Part shown: in pieces, positions 6,240 to 12,084 of the stretch
How the letters are laid out: each line of letters opens with the position of its first letter
Numbering within the stretch: position 1 is the stretch's first letter
Assembly (NCBI GenBank): GCA_036881805.1
Contig: JBAJNK010000081.1
Location: 1-12,084 of the forward strand
Reading direction: 5' to 3'
DNA from: JANQLC01 sp036881805
GTDB taxonomy: Bacteria > Bacteroidota > Bacteroidia > Flavobacteriales > JANQLC01
DNA length: 12,084 bases
Made by a program: the position numbers and the translations under genes
The notes under the pieces: model-generated
Seen by the model: the letters and a program-made list of their open reading frames with translations, nothing else
Told to the model about the DNA's origin: nothing
The model's database searches: none

Positions 6240-7454
6240 TCAGGTTTCCAAAAACTTTTTGTTCAAGCTTAGTGAAGCGACGGCTGAACAGACAATACCC
6301 AAGAAGAGGACGGTTGCAGTGACGATTAAGCCGTCGGATAGGCGTAGGTCCACCGGATATGGAATGGCGTTAAAGCTCGATCTGATGTAGACCCAGTGAA
6401 AGCGCTTTTGCACCAGTGTCAGTCCCATACCGAGAAGCACACCGGCAAGGCCGCCGGTAAGTGAAATCAAAAGACCTTCATAGATGATGATACGCTTGAT
6501 TTCCCCTAGGTGTAGTCCGAGGTTTTGCAGCGTTTGTAGGTTTTCTTTTTTCTCGATGATCAGCATGATGACCGAAGCGGCTACACCAAAAGTAGCGATG
6601 ATCAGAATCAACCCAAATACGAAGTAGGCTGCCGCGTTTTCCGTATTCATTATCTTGTAAAAAGCCGCCTGCTGCTCTTTTCTCGTCTGAACCACAAGGT
6701 TTTTTCCCAGTCGTTTTTCCAGCCTCTCCTTTACCGCTACATCGCTTGCATGGGGCTCCAGGGCCAGCTCGACAGCCGAAATATCACCCCGCCGATAATG
6801 CAATAGACGCTGTAAAAAGCGCAATGGGGTCATCACATATCGCCCATCTATCTCATCTCCCATTACAAAGATACCCGTCGGATAGGCGGTCTCCTCGTAA
6901 AAAGCGTTTTCCAGACTGCCGATCTGTCCCGTTCCCGGCTTGGGGACCAGCATGCGTATGGGCTTATGGAAATCGTTCGGATTGGACATCAAGTGGCCGG
7001 CTACCCCCGAGCCGAGGACCACAGCATCAGCTGAGAAATCGGATAGAAATGCGCCGATGCGCACAGCGGAATCAATGGGTTGAACCCGGCTGTAGCGCGC
7101 GTCCACCCCTTTGGCTACGACGACGTAGTCTTTATCCCCGCATTGCAGAAAAACCTTTTCAGCTAGCGTTTGGCTGGCTTGCTCCACCCCCTTGGTATTT
7201 TGAATAGCAGCAAGCGTATCGGCACCCATGACAAAGCGTTTCCCCTGAGCCGGTACGATCTGTAAAGCCGGGTCCATCGTACTCTGTATCTCCATGATAA
7301 AGTTTTCCAAACCAGAAAAGACGGCGAGGACTACAAAGAGCGCTGCTGTGCCTGCCATTACGCCGAGCATAGAGACGAGGGATAGCATATTGACGGCGCG
7401 CTTGCCCTTGCGCGAAAAGAAATAACGCCGGGCTATGTAGTGGGCTACATGCAA
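6240..7454 (-). CDS. FtsX/LolC-LolE-like ABC transporter permease
   Basis: The 404-residue protein has the layout of LolC/LolE-type permeases: an N-terminal cytoplasmic motif (YIARRYFFSRKGKRAVNMLS), a first helix at about 23-48 (ending LAVFSGLE), a large periplasmic domain (about 50-270), and three C-terminal helices near 276-301, 326-349 and 376-397. The FtsX signature EKKENLQTLQNLGL follows the second helix (from residue 301). In the Lol system such permeases extract outer-membrane lipoproteins with the LolD ATPase; related MacB-like proteins do other export. The partner ATPase is not in this window. It starts three bases after rbfA, an arrangement I recall as common in Bacteroidota. The family call is firm; the lipoprotein role is inferred. 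Confidence 0.88.
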   Translation of the reverse strand: MHVAHYIARRYFFSRKGKRAVNMLSLVSMLGVMAGTAALFVVLAVFSGLENFIMEIQSTMDPALQIVPAQGKRFVMGADTLAAIQNTKGVEQASQTLAEKVFLQCGDKDYVVVAKGVDARYSRVQPIDSAVRIGAFLSDFSADAVVLGSGVAGHLMSNPNDFHKPIRMLVPKPGTGQIGSLENAFYEETAYPTGIFVMGDEIDGRYVMTPLRFLQRLLHYRRGDISAVELALEPHASDVAVKERLEKRLGKNLVVQTRKEQQAAFYKIMNTENAAAYFVFGLILIIATFGVAASVIMLIIEKKENLQTLQNLGLHLGEIKRIIIYEGLLISLTGGLAGVLLGMGLTLVQKRFHWVYIRSSFNAIPYPVDLRLSDGLIVTATVLFLGIVCSAVASLSLNKKFLET

Positions 7455-7457
7455 CGG

Positions 7458-7820
7458 TTATCGCTCCTTTAAGGGATTATTCTTTCCTTCCAGTGCTCGA
7501 TCGACCGCTTCGACGTAATCTAAGGAGTCATCCAAGTGGAAAGACAAATCCGGCATCTTTCTCAGTCGGCTTTTGACGCGCTGCGCCACCCGGTGTTTAA
7601 TCTGAGGACGCTTGTCGTGCACTTCATCGATCGCCGCCCTGGCATTTGCGGAAGGAAATATGCTCAGGTATACGCGGGCGTGTGAAAAATCCGATCCCAG
7701 TCTTACACGAGTCACGGTTATCAAATTCTGCGCCGGATTTTCAGCATATAAGAGCCGAAAAACCTCGGCCGATTCCCGATGCAAAAGGCTGGCGATTTTA
7801 TGTCGTCTATCCGTCGTCAT
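7458..7820 (-). CDS. rbfA: 30S ribosome-binding factor RbfA
   Basis: The 120-residue product has the size and single KH-like domain of RbfA, which binds the 30S subunit near the 5' end of 16S rRNA during late maturation and cold adaptation. Visible family features are the N-terminal RRHKIASLLHRESAEVF helix, the central ITVTRVRLGSDFSHARVYLS strand region (about 34-54), and the C-terminal LRKMPDLSFHLDDSLD motif followed by a final helix. Its start lies a few bases after a TAATTTTG promoter box and diverges from lysS. The permease gene follows three bases downstream, so they are probably cotranscribed. Confidence 0.93.
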   Translation of the reverse strand: MTTDRRHKIASLLHRESAEVFRLLYAENPAQNLITVTRVRLGSDFSHARVYLSIFPSANARAAIDEVHDKRPQIKHRVAQRVKSRLRKMPDLSFHLDDSLDYVEAVDRALEGKNNPLKER

Positions 7821-7825
7821 AGGAA

Positions 7826-7833
7826 CAAAATTA
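7826..7833 (-). promoter_or_regulatory. -7 promoter box of rbfA
   Basis: The minus strand reads TAATTTTG, matching TAnnTTTG, only five bases before the rbfA ATG at 7820. The transcript would be leaderless or nearly so. No clear -33 element is visible. Confidence 0.45.
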
Positions 7834-7871
7834 CGAAACCCAGGAAAAGCGCACCTATCTCACCAAATGTC

Positions 7872-7879
7872 TACCTTTG
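7872..7879 (+). promoter_or_regulatory. -7 promoter box of lysS
   Basis: TACCTTTG is an exact TAnnTTTG match, identical to the boxes before the EamA and greA genes, 28 bases upstream of the lysS ATG. It lies 38 bases from the oppositely oriented rbfA box, so the 87-base gap is a compact divergent control region. Confidence 0.6.
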
Positions 7880-7907
7880 CGCCTCTTGGAAATAGCACAT
7901 CAAAACC

Positions 7908-9413
7908 ATGCCACTGAGCGAGCAAGAACAAATCCGCAGGAAATCCGTACAAAAGTTGCGCGAATTGGGTATCGATCCCTACCCGGCCAGCGAATACAAA
8001 ACCGATACAAATGCCCGGGCAATCCAGGGAAACTACCGAGCTGGACAGGCGGTTTCCCTAGCGGGGCGGATGGTGAGCCGCCGGATTATGGGTAAGGCTT
8101 CCTTTGCGGAATTGAAGGATGCGACCGGTCGCATTCAGCTCTACATCACCCGAGACGCCATTTCGGACGACGAAGCCCACACGGCGTACAACACGGTATT
8201 CAAAAAGCTATTGGACATCGGTGACATCATTGGAGTAGTCGGTTTTTTATTTAAAACCCAGGTAGGCGAAATTTCAGTTCAAGTCACCCAACTGACCCTG
8301 CTGAGCAAATCGCTGCGTCCCTTACCCATGGTAAAAACCGATGCAGCTGGCACGGTACACGATGCTTTCTCAGACGCTGAGCAGCGCTACCGCATGCGGT
8401 ACGTGGACTTGATGGTGAACGAGGGGGTAAAAGAAACCTTTATCAAGCGCAGTCGGTTGATCAGCAGCATGCGAAACGCCCTTGATGAAGCGGGTTATCT
8501 CGAGGTGGAAACCCCCATCTTACAACCGATTCCCGGCGGTGCAGCGGCTCGTCCCTTCGTGACCCATCACAACGCCTTAGACACGCCACTCTACCTGCGC
8601 ATCGCCGATGAGTTGTATTTAAAACGCTTGATCGTCGGCGGCTTTGAAGGGGTCTACGAATTTGCCAAAGATTTTCGAAATGAGGGCATGGACCGCACGC
8701 ACAACCCGGAATTCACGATGATGGAATTGTACGTCGCCTACAAGGATTACAACTGGATGATGCGCATGACTGAGCAATTGCTGGAAAGGCTGGCTAATGA
8801 AGTAAACGGCTCGACGAATTTGCCGCTCGGCGACCAAACGATCCGTTTACAGGCCCCCTTTAAACGCATCGGTATTTTGGATTCGATCCAGGCGCACACG
8901 GGTTTGGACTTGTATGGAAAAGGCGAATCCGAAATCCGCCAGGCGGCGATTGAATTGGGGATTGAAATCGATGCGAGTATGGATATGGGCAAGCTGATCG
9001 ACCAAATTTTTGGAGAAAAATGCGAGCACCACTACGTCCAACCCACGTTTATCACCGATTATCCCATAGCGATGAGCCCGCTCACCAAGAAACACCGCGA
9101 AAAAGCGGGTTTAACCGAGCGTTTTGAATTGCTGATAAACGGGAGAGAAATCGCCAATGCTTACAGCGAACTAAACGATCCAATCGAGCAGCGCAAACGC
9201 TTTGAAACCCAGCTGAGACAGCTGGAAAAAGGGGGTGGTGAAGCCCTATCCATCGACTGGGATTTTCTGCGCGCGCTGGAATACGGTATGCCGCCTACCG
9301 CTGGTATCGGCATAGGTATTGACCGCCTGGTGATGCTGCTGACGAACTCGGATTCCATTCGAGATGTCTTATTCTTTCCCCAAATGCGGCCCGAGTCTGG
9401 AGTAAGGCCGTAA
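7908..9413 (+). CDS. lysS: Lysyl-tRNA synthetase, class II
   Basis: The 501-residue enzyme charges tRNA-Lys with lysine. An N-terminal OB-fold anticodon-binding domain (about residues 48-135, SLAGRMVSRRIMGKASFAEL...) is followed by the class II catalytic core. Motif 1 is YLEVETPIL (197-205), motif 2 is FRNEGMDRTHNPEFTMME (256-273) and motif 3 is GIGIGIDRLVMLL (from 466, Arg473). The lysine-pocket region ELLINGREIANAYSELNDP is also present. The MPLSEQEQIRRKSVQKLRELG start is typical. The protein ends just after FFPQMRPE, like the 505-residue E. coli enzyme; many Bacteroidota LysS proteins, as I recall, carry an extra C-terminal extension of about 60-70 residues, which is absent here. It is convergent with the membrane-protein gene ending at 9423. 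Confidence 0.97.
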   Translation: MPLSEQEQIRRKSVQKLRELGIDPYPASEYKTDTNARAIQGNYRAGQAVSLAGRMVSRRIMGKASFAELKDATGRIQLYITRDAISDDEAHTAYNTVFKKLLDIGDIIGVVGFLFKTQVGEISVQVTQLTLLSKSLRPLPMVKTDAAGTVHDAFSDAEQRYRMRYVDLMVNEGVKETFIKRSRLISSMRNALDEAGYLEVETPILQPIPGGAAARPFVTHHNALDTPLYLRIADELYLKRLIVGGFEGVYEFAKDFRNEGMDRTHNPEFTMMELYVAYKDYNWMMRMTEQLLERLANEVNGSTNLPLGDQTIRLQAPFKRIGILDSIQAHTGLDLYGKGESEIRQAAIELGIEIDASMDMGKLIDQIFGEKCEHHYVQPTFITDYPIAMSPLTKKHREKAGLTERFELLINGREIANAYSELNDPIEQRKRFETQLRQLEKGGGEALSIDWDFLRALEYGMPPTAGIGIGIDRLVMLLTNSDSIRDVLFFPQMRPESGVRP

Positions 9414-9422
9414 AAACCCGAG

Positions 9423-9818
9423 CTACCCGGACTCAATAAAAGATTTGCCCGTTGAAAAGCCTATATCAGGGACCATCCGCATGGAGTGAATGCCAAAATA
9501 GCGGTACAAGAGGAGCCAAAATACAATCGCGATGCACAACATGAGCAACAAACGGCCGCGTGCCCAATTTCGCTTCTCAATCCGCTCGCCATCGCCAAAC
9601 GACCATCGGATCAACAGGATCAGCCCGACGAGGGGTGATAGCAGCCAAAAAGGCATAAAGCGCCCAACGCACCGGCTCGATGGGTTCGAGTTGTTGGGGT
9701 TTTCCAATTTCCTGCATCGCTATCTTTTTGCCATGTACGAAAATTCGCCCCACTCATCCGAGTGGAGTCGGTAATTAAAGCCCGTGACTCCTAAGCCAAT
9801 ATCAGATTGTTCATTCAT
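9423..9818 (-). pseudogene. Two-helix membrane protein, apparently broken by two compensating frameshifts
   Basis: Three overlapping frames each encode a piece of what looks like one protein of about 131 residues. The first (ATG at 9818, 32 codons) reads MNEQSDIGLGVTGFNYRL and HSDEWG. The second continues RIFVHGKKIAMQEIGKPQ and LEPIEPVRWALYAFLAAIT. The third continues LVGLILLIRWSFGDGER, then RNWARGRLLLMLCIAIVFW, to a stop at 9423. The first junction is repaired by adding one G to the GGGG run at 9748-9751 (minus strand), the second by removing one C from the CCCC run at 9632-9635. The restored protein would have helices near residues 46-68 and 86-107. As given, the frame ending at 9423 can also be read from ATG at 9707 as 94 residues, but its N-terminus (ENPNNSNPSSRCVG) looks noncoding. 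I do not recognise the family. Homopolymer read errors or a genuine pseudogene are both possible. Confidence 0.6.
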
Positions 9819-9827
9819 CGTCTGATT

Positions 9828-9935
9828 TCAAGGGTATTCACGAATGCTGCGCATTTCCGGTAGCCATGCACATAACCCCCCGCCTCCACAACGCCCAAAG
9901 CTGTCGGATTTCAGGTAAGCCACACGACGAGTCAT
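9828..9935 (-). CDS. Possible 35-residue ORF, unknown
   Basis: From ATG at 9935 the minus strand encodes MTRRVAYLKSDSFGR, a run of glycines flanked by cysteines (CGGGGLC), then AWLPEMRSIREYP before a stop. The frame is open further upstream, to near 10012, with protein-like sequence (GGSPFLRDKDGGEQKVVFID) but no ATG. It could therefore be the tail of a longer, disrupted gene or of the secreted protein after a frameshift. The next gene start lies nine bases downstream. A weak homologue of its DSF...AWLPE part appears after the HIT gene. No family is recognised. Confidence 0.35.
   Translation of the reverse strand: MTRRVAYLKSDSFGRCGGGGLCAWLPEMRSIREYP
9855..9870. repeat. Direct repeat, copy 1
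   Basis: TTCCGGTAGCCATGCA matches a second copy at 10492-10507 with one mismatch in 16. The two copies flank the gene for the 154-residue secreted protein. On the minus strand both read in frame as AWLPE. Confidence 0.5.
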
Positions 9936-10000
9936 CAAAACATCGATAAATACAACTTTTTGTTCGCCGCCATCCTTATCCCTTAAAAAAGGAGATCCGC

Positions 10001-10465
10001 CTATTTCTCTTTACCGAATAGCTTTATAACTTGCTTTTTAGTTAGCCATGGCGAGAAGCCAAGCACATATCCATTCTTACCCAAACCATGCCCGAAACTA
10101 AAACGGGTAATACCGAGATTCGTTCTAAAGTTCAACCACAAATACCCGACGGGTATTTCTAACATAGTCGATTGTTCGCCTTTCTTATGCTTTTTTGAGA
10201 ATCCGTCCATGATCATTTCGTACAGCCGGTCAAATGCGCCATCGACATCCTCGAAAGAAAAGTGTTTATAGTCGCCTATATGCCTGAGCTTTCTATCTCG
10301 ATACGTAAATGTGTATCGATTCCCGTCCCTCGTGCTTTCAATGCAAAATTTCCCAAACGGTCTAACTTCTCCAATCCGCTCGGTTTTTGGACGTTCAACT
10401 CTTTGTATTTGACCGAAAGATAAGCCAGATATTGCGATAAAGGCAGTGATTAAAAGTGTTTTCAT
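10001..10465 (-). CDS. Secreted protein of unknown function
   Basis: The 154-residue product starts with a clear signal peptide, MKTLLITAFIAISGLSFGQ, with cleavage probably around Gly18-Gln19, so the mature protein should be periplasmic or outside the cell. The rest is soluble and basic, with alternating strand-like segments (FCIESTRDGNRYTFTYRDRK, IPVYLWLNF-like region, ITRFSFGHG) and one predicted helix (VDGAFDRLYEMIMDGFSKKH). It ends SPWLTKKQVIKLFGKEK. There are no cysteines beyond the one near residue 41 and no catalytic motif I recognise. It lies 55 bases after the HIT gene and may have its own promoter; the -7 box is not clear. An alternative frame continues protein-like sequence beyond the stop. 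Confidence 0.8.
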   Translation of the reverse strand: MKTLLITAFIAISGLSFGQIQRVERPKTERIGEVRPFGKFCIESTRDGNRYTFTYRDRKLRHIGDYKHFSFEDVDGAFDRLYEMIMDGFSKKHKKGEQSTMLEIPVGYLWLNFRTNLGITRFSFGHGLGKNGYVLGFSPWLTKKQVIKLFGKEK

Positions 10466-10491
10466 GTTTATATTAAAAAGATTTTTTCAAA

Positions 10492-10507
10492 TTCCGGTAA
10501 CCATGCA
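10492..10507. repeat. Direct repeat, copy 2
   Basis: TTCCGGTAACCATGCA pairs with the copy at 9855-9870. It lies between the HIT stop and the secreted-protein start. Reading minus from 10521 gives DSFRPAWLPEFEKIFLI and a stop at 10468, similar to DSF...AWLPE of the 35-residue ORF. Confidence 0.5.
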
Positions 10508-10520
10508 GGGCGAAAGGAAT

Positions 10521-10910
10521 CTAAAACCCAGCTTTTATTTTGGCTTGAACCGCTAAAAATTCAGCGGTGGTAAAATGCTTCTTTCGCGAAAAATTTAAAT
10601 CCGATTCTGCGTCTAAGGGTACCAAATGGATATGGGCATGGGGCACCTCAAATCCCATGACAGCCACACCTATTTTTTTACAGGCTATGCTTTTCTTCAT
10701 CGCTACAGCCGTCCGTTTGGCCAAATCCCAAAGCGCTGCATACGCCCTTGCATCCAGCTCAAACCAATCCGCTACTTCCCTTTTGGGAATGACCAGCGTA
10801 TGTCCGTACTGAATGGGAAAGGCGTCTAATATTGCGATGGCGTCATCGCCTTCAAAGAGCTTGTAAGCCGGGCATTCTCCCTGGATAATCTCGGTGAACA
10901 GGCTAGCCAT
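10521..10910 (-). CDS. HIT-family nucleotide hydrolase/transferase
   Basis: The 129-residue protein shows the histidine triad HAHIH at 91-95, whose middle His93 would be the nucleophile attacking the alpha-phosphate of an AMP-linked substrate. The GHTLVIPK strand at 36-43 and FTEIIQGECPAYKLFEGDDAIAILD-type N-terminus (here split over residues 5-29) are typical of Hint-like HIT proteins; Cys13 may be half of a partial zinc-binding site. Natural substrates of bacterial Hint-like enzymes are poorly known (aminoacyl-AMP or AMP-lysine derivatives). The ATG overlaps the greA stop by one base (TAATG), so translation is probably coupled. Confidence 0.93.
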   Translation of the reverse strand: MASLFTEIIQGECPAYKLFEGDDAIAILDAFPIQYGHTLVIPKREVADWFELDARAYAALWDLAKRTAVAMKKSIACKKIGVAVMGFEVPHAHIHLVPLDAESDLNFSRKKHFTTAEFLAVQAKIKAGF

Positions 10911-11389
10911 TATCTGCTGATTTCCAAGACCTCTAGTTTTAAAATATTGCCGTTGGGAAGGGCAATTTCAGCTATATCACCCCGTTTTTTACCCAACAGT
11001 CCCTTGGCAATCGAAGTATTGATCGATATTTTACCGGCTTTGATATCCACTTCATTTTCGGGCACCAACGTATAGTGCATCGTGGTTTTGTCAGCCCAGT
11101 TTTTGAGCTTTACCTTACTTAAAATCAAAACTTTAGAGTTATCCAAGTCGCTTTCCTTAATGATTTTTGCGTTGGATAGCTCGGCTTCGAGCTTGAAAAT
11201 CTTAAGCTCTAAAAAACCCTGTGCTTCTTTGGCTGCATCGTACTCCGCATTCTCTGAGAGATCCCCTTTATCTCTGGCTTCGGCGATTTGCCGAGAGATT
11301 CTAAGGCGTTCCACATGCTTGAGCTGATCCAATTCGCCTTTTAACTTTGCCATTCCGGCTGTGGTGAGATACACCGTGTTCGCTCCCAT
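10910..11389 (-). CDS. greA: Transcription elongation factor GreA
   Basis: The 159-residue protein rescues backtracked RNA polymerase by stimulating cleavage of the nascent RNA. The N-terminal coiled coil (about 11-78) carries at its tip the conserved ARDKGDLSENAEYDAAKEAQ motif (38-57), with Asp43 and Glu46 matching the acidic pair that coordinates the catalytic magnesium in E. coli GreA (Asp41, Glu44). The C-terminal FKBP-like domain (about 80-159) includes SINTSIAKGLLGKKRGD. Length is normal for the family. A TACCTTTG promoter box lies 57 bases upstream and the HIT gene follows with a one-base overlap. Confidence 0.96.
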   Translation of the reverse strand: MGANTVYLTTAGMAKLKGELDQLKHVERLRISRQIAEARDKGDLSENAEYDAAKEAQGFLELKIFKLEAELSNAKIIKESDLDNSKVLILSKVKLKNWADKTTMHYTLVPENEVDIKAGKISINTSIAKGLLGKKRGDIAEIALPNGNILKLEVLEISR

Positions 11390-11445
11390 AGCTCATGCTT
11401 TATAAAAATAGAAAACCCGACCTGTTGCGAGATTTTTGCTCGGTG

Positions 11446-11453
11446 CAAAGGTA
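11446..11453 (-). promoter_or_regulatory. -7 promoter box of greA
   Basis: The minus strand reads TACCTTTG, identical to the lysS and EamA boxes, giving a leader of about 50 bases before the ATG at 11389. A TTTTC 17 bases upstream is the nearest -33 candidate. Confidence 0.6.
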
Positions 11454-11896
11454 CACAATTTAAAATATCGAAAATTTTCTCTGCCTTTGGGAAGACGGCG
11501 GTTTAACACATGAAAAGGGTTCTCTCGCGTTTTTGGACATACCCCATGGGCTGAATCCACGAGAAATTTGTGTATGACTCCAAGAGGGGATCGACCCTAT
11601 TTTAGGCTTAGGGAATTTCTATCCATATGACAAATGCGGTGCGAAAATGGCAGGTATTGAAATGGGTAAACCCAATTTGCCTGGGGGACAAAAAATAAGC
11701 GTCCTTCTGCCACGCACGGATAAACACCAAAGGATTAACCCCCCGCTTTTCAAGCCACAATAAAGCGTTAAAGACAAAGAATAAACTCGGATTTATCGGC
11801 TGTCCACAGAACAAAAAAACAAGCGCCTTACCCAAATCGCCACATACGGACAAACGCAAAAAACAGTCCCCTCACAAAAGTGCAAAGCCAAAAAAA
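11454..11896. other. Intergenic stretch upstream of greA without a recognisable gene
   Basis: About 440 bases. A minus-strand frame at 11608-11859 (83 codons) is hydrophobic and aromatic because the plus strand here is A/Lys-codon rich; it has no recognisable motif. A plus-strand frame from 11627 is short (23 codons) and followed by a basic, lysine-rich open stretch up to a TAG at 11897. I regard all as noncoding. A weak inverted repeat AGGG-GATCGA-CCCT lies at 11586-11599. Confidence 0.4.
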
Positions 11897-12084
11897 TAGG
11901 GGGGTAAAATGAATCCCATCAAATTGAGGAAGGGTGAAAATGGGCGGAAACGCCAGTAATTACAGGCGACACAGGCAAATGAGTATGGATGACCAAACAA
12001 AAACGAAATCCGATTTTTTGTGTAAGTAGGGGGGGTAAAACGAAACGTCCTAATTTAAAGAGGAGTGAAAATGGGCGGAAACGC
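11897..12084. repeat. Two-copy tandem element, period 131 bases, running off the window
   Basis: Each copy starts with TA, a run of six or seven G, then TAAAA. After about 25 diverged bases comes an identical 20-base block, GTGAAAATGGGCGGAAACGC. The block starts at 11934 and again at 12065, and the second copy ends exactly at the window edge. In copy 1 the block forms GGCG-GAAA-CGCC, a perfect four-pair stem closed by a GNRA-type GAAA loop. The copies differ in the G run (six against seven). Further copies may follow beyond the window. Confidence 0.7.
11940..12029 (+). CDS. Possible 29-residue ORF in the tandem element
   Basis: From ATG at 11940 the frame reads MGGNASNYRRHRQMSMDDQ and ends with FLCK before TAG at 12027. 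A purine-rich GAGGAAGGG lies seven bases upstream, and the second copy has GAGGAG before the same MGGNA start at 12071. Other genes here lack such ribosome-binding sites, so this may be chance. A competing frame over the same block conserves ENGRKR in both copies. Confidence 0.2.
   Translation: MGGNASNYRRHRQMSMDDQTKTKSDFLCK

Noticed and set aside
6746..7207. Plus-strand 153-codon frame opposite the permease
   Set aside because: It is antisense to the periplasmic domain of a clear FtsX-family permease, and its Arg/Pro-rich translation is a typical shadow.
9393..9434. Possible bidirectional terminator (GAGTCTGG pairing with CCGGACTC)
   Set aside because: The eight-pair stem includes a G-T pair, has a 26-base loop, lacks a T-tract and overlaps both convergent coding ends.
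9675..9700. GGTTCGAG resembling a tRNA T-loop
   Set aside because: No acceptor or anticodon stem can be built around it, and it lies within the minus-strand membrane-protein gene encoding the QQLEPIEP region.
11608..11859. Minus-strand 83-codon frame
   Set aside because: Its hydrophobic content mirrors an A-rich plus strand; there is no motif, promoter box or neighbour logic to support it.

Overview
The window looks like a chromosomal segment of a Bacteroidota (Bacteroidetes) bacterium. The main evidence is a recurring promoter box, TAnnTTTG (TACCTTTG, TACTTTTG, TAATTTTG, TAGCTTTG), placed just upstream of several housekeeping genes. This is the -7 element of that phylum. The gene content agrees: rbfA followed by a LolC/E-type permease, greA followed by a HIT gene, separate feoA and feoB with a tiny Cys-rich third gene, and signal peptides ending in SFGQ-like sites. 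Shine-Dalgarno sequences are mostly absent. I see no rRNA, tRNA, CRISPR array, insertion sequence or phage gene.

Layout. The left edge (1-237, minus) is the start of an EamA/DMT permease, cut by the window. After a 330-base gap comes a minus-strand cluster (2810 to 592): a small glycine-zipper exported peptide, an M48 integral-membrane metalloprotease, a SpoIIM/DUF95-like membrane protein that appears split by a one-base frameshift, and a five-helix membrane protein joined to it by an ATGA overlap. It resembles a bacteriocin-like peptide with processing, export and immunity partners, and is the best candidate here for an undescribed system. A 396-base gap separates it from an iron block: feoA, feoB and a 44-residue FeoB-associated Cys-rich protein on plus, convergent at a one-base gap with a DtxR/MntR-family regulator on minus. 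Upstream of that regulator, on the same strand, are the FtsX/LolE-like permease and rbfA, which diverge from lysS.

From 9414 to 11460 everything lies on minus: greA then HIT (overlapping by one base), a secreted 154-residue protein, a possible 35-residue ORF, and a two-helix membrane protein whose reading frame is broken twice, each time at a four-base G/C run. The right end (11454-12084) has no convincing conventional gene. It holds a two-copy element with a 131-base period, each copy carrying a GAAA-loop hairpin over a possible tiny ORF, and the second copy runs off the window end.

The firm functional themes are ferrous iron uptake with its regulator (feoA, feoB, dtxR family), translation and transcription housekeeping (lysS, rbfA, greA), and envelope transport (LolE-like, EamA). 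Several apparent frameshifts sit at homopolymers, so part of the broken-gene picture could be sequencing error and should be checked against reads.
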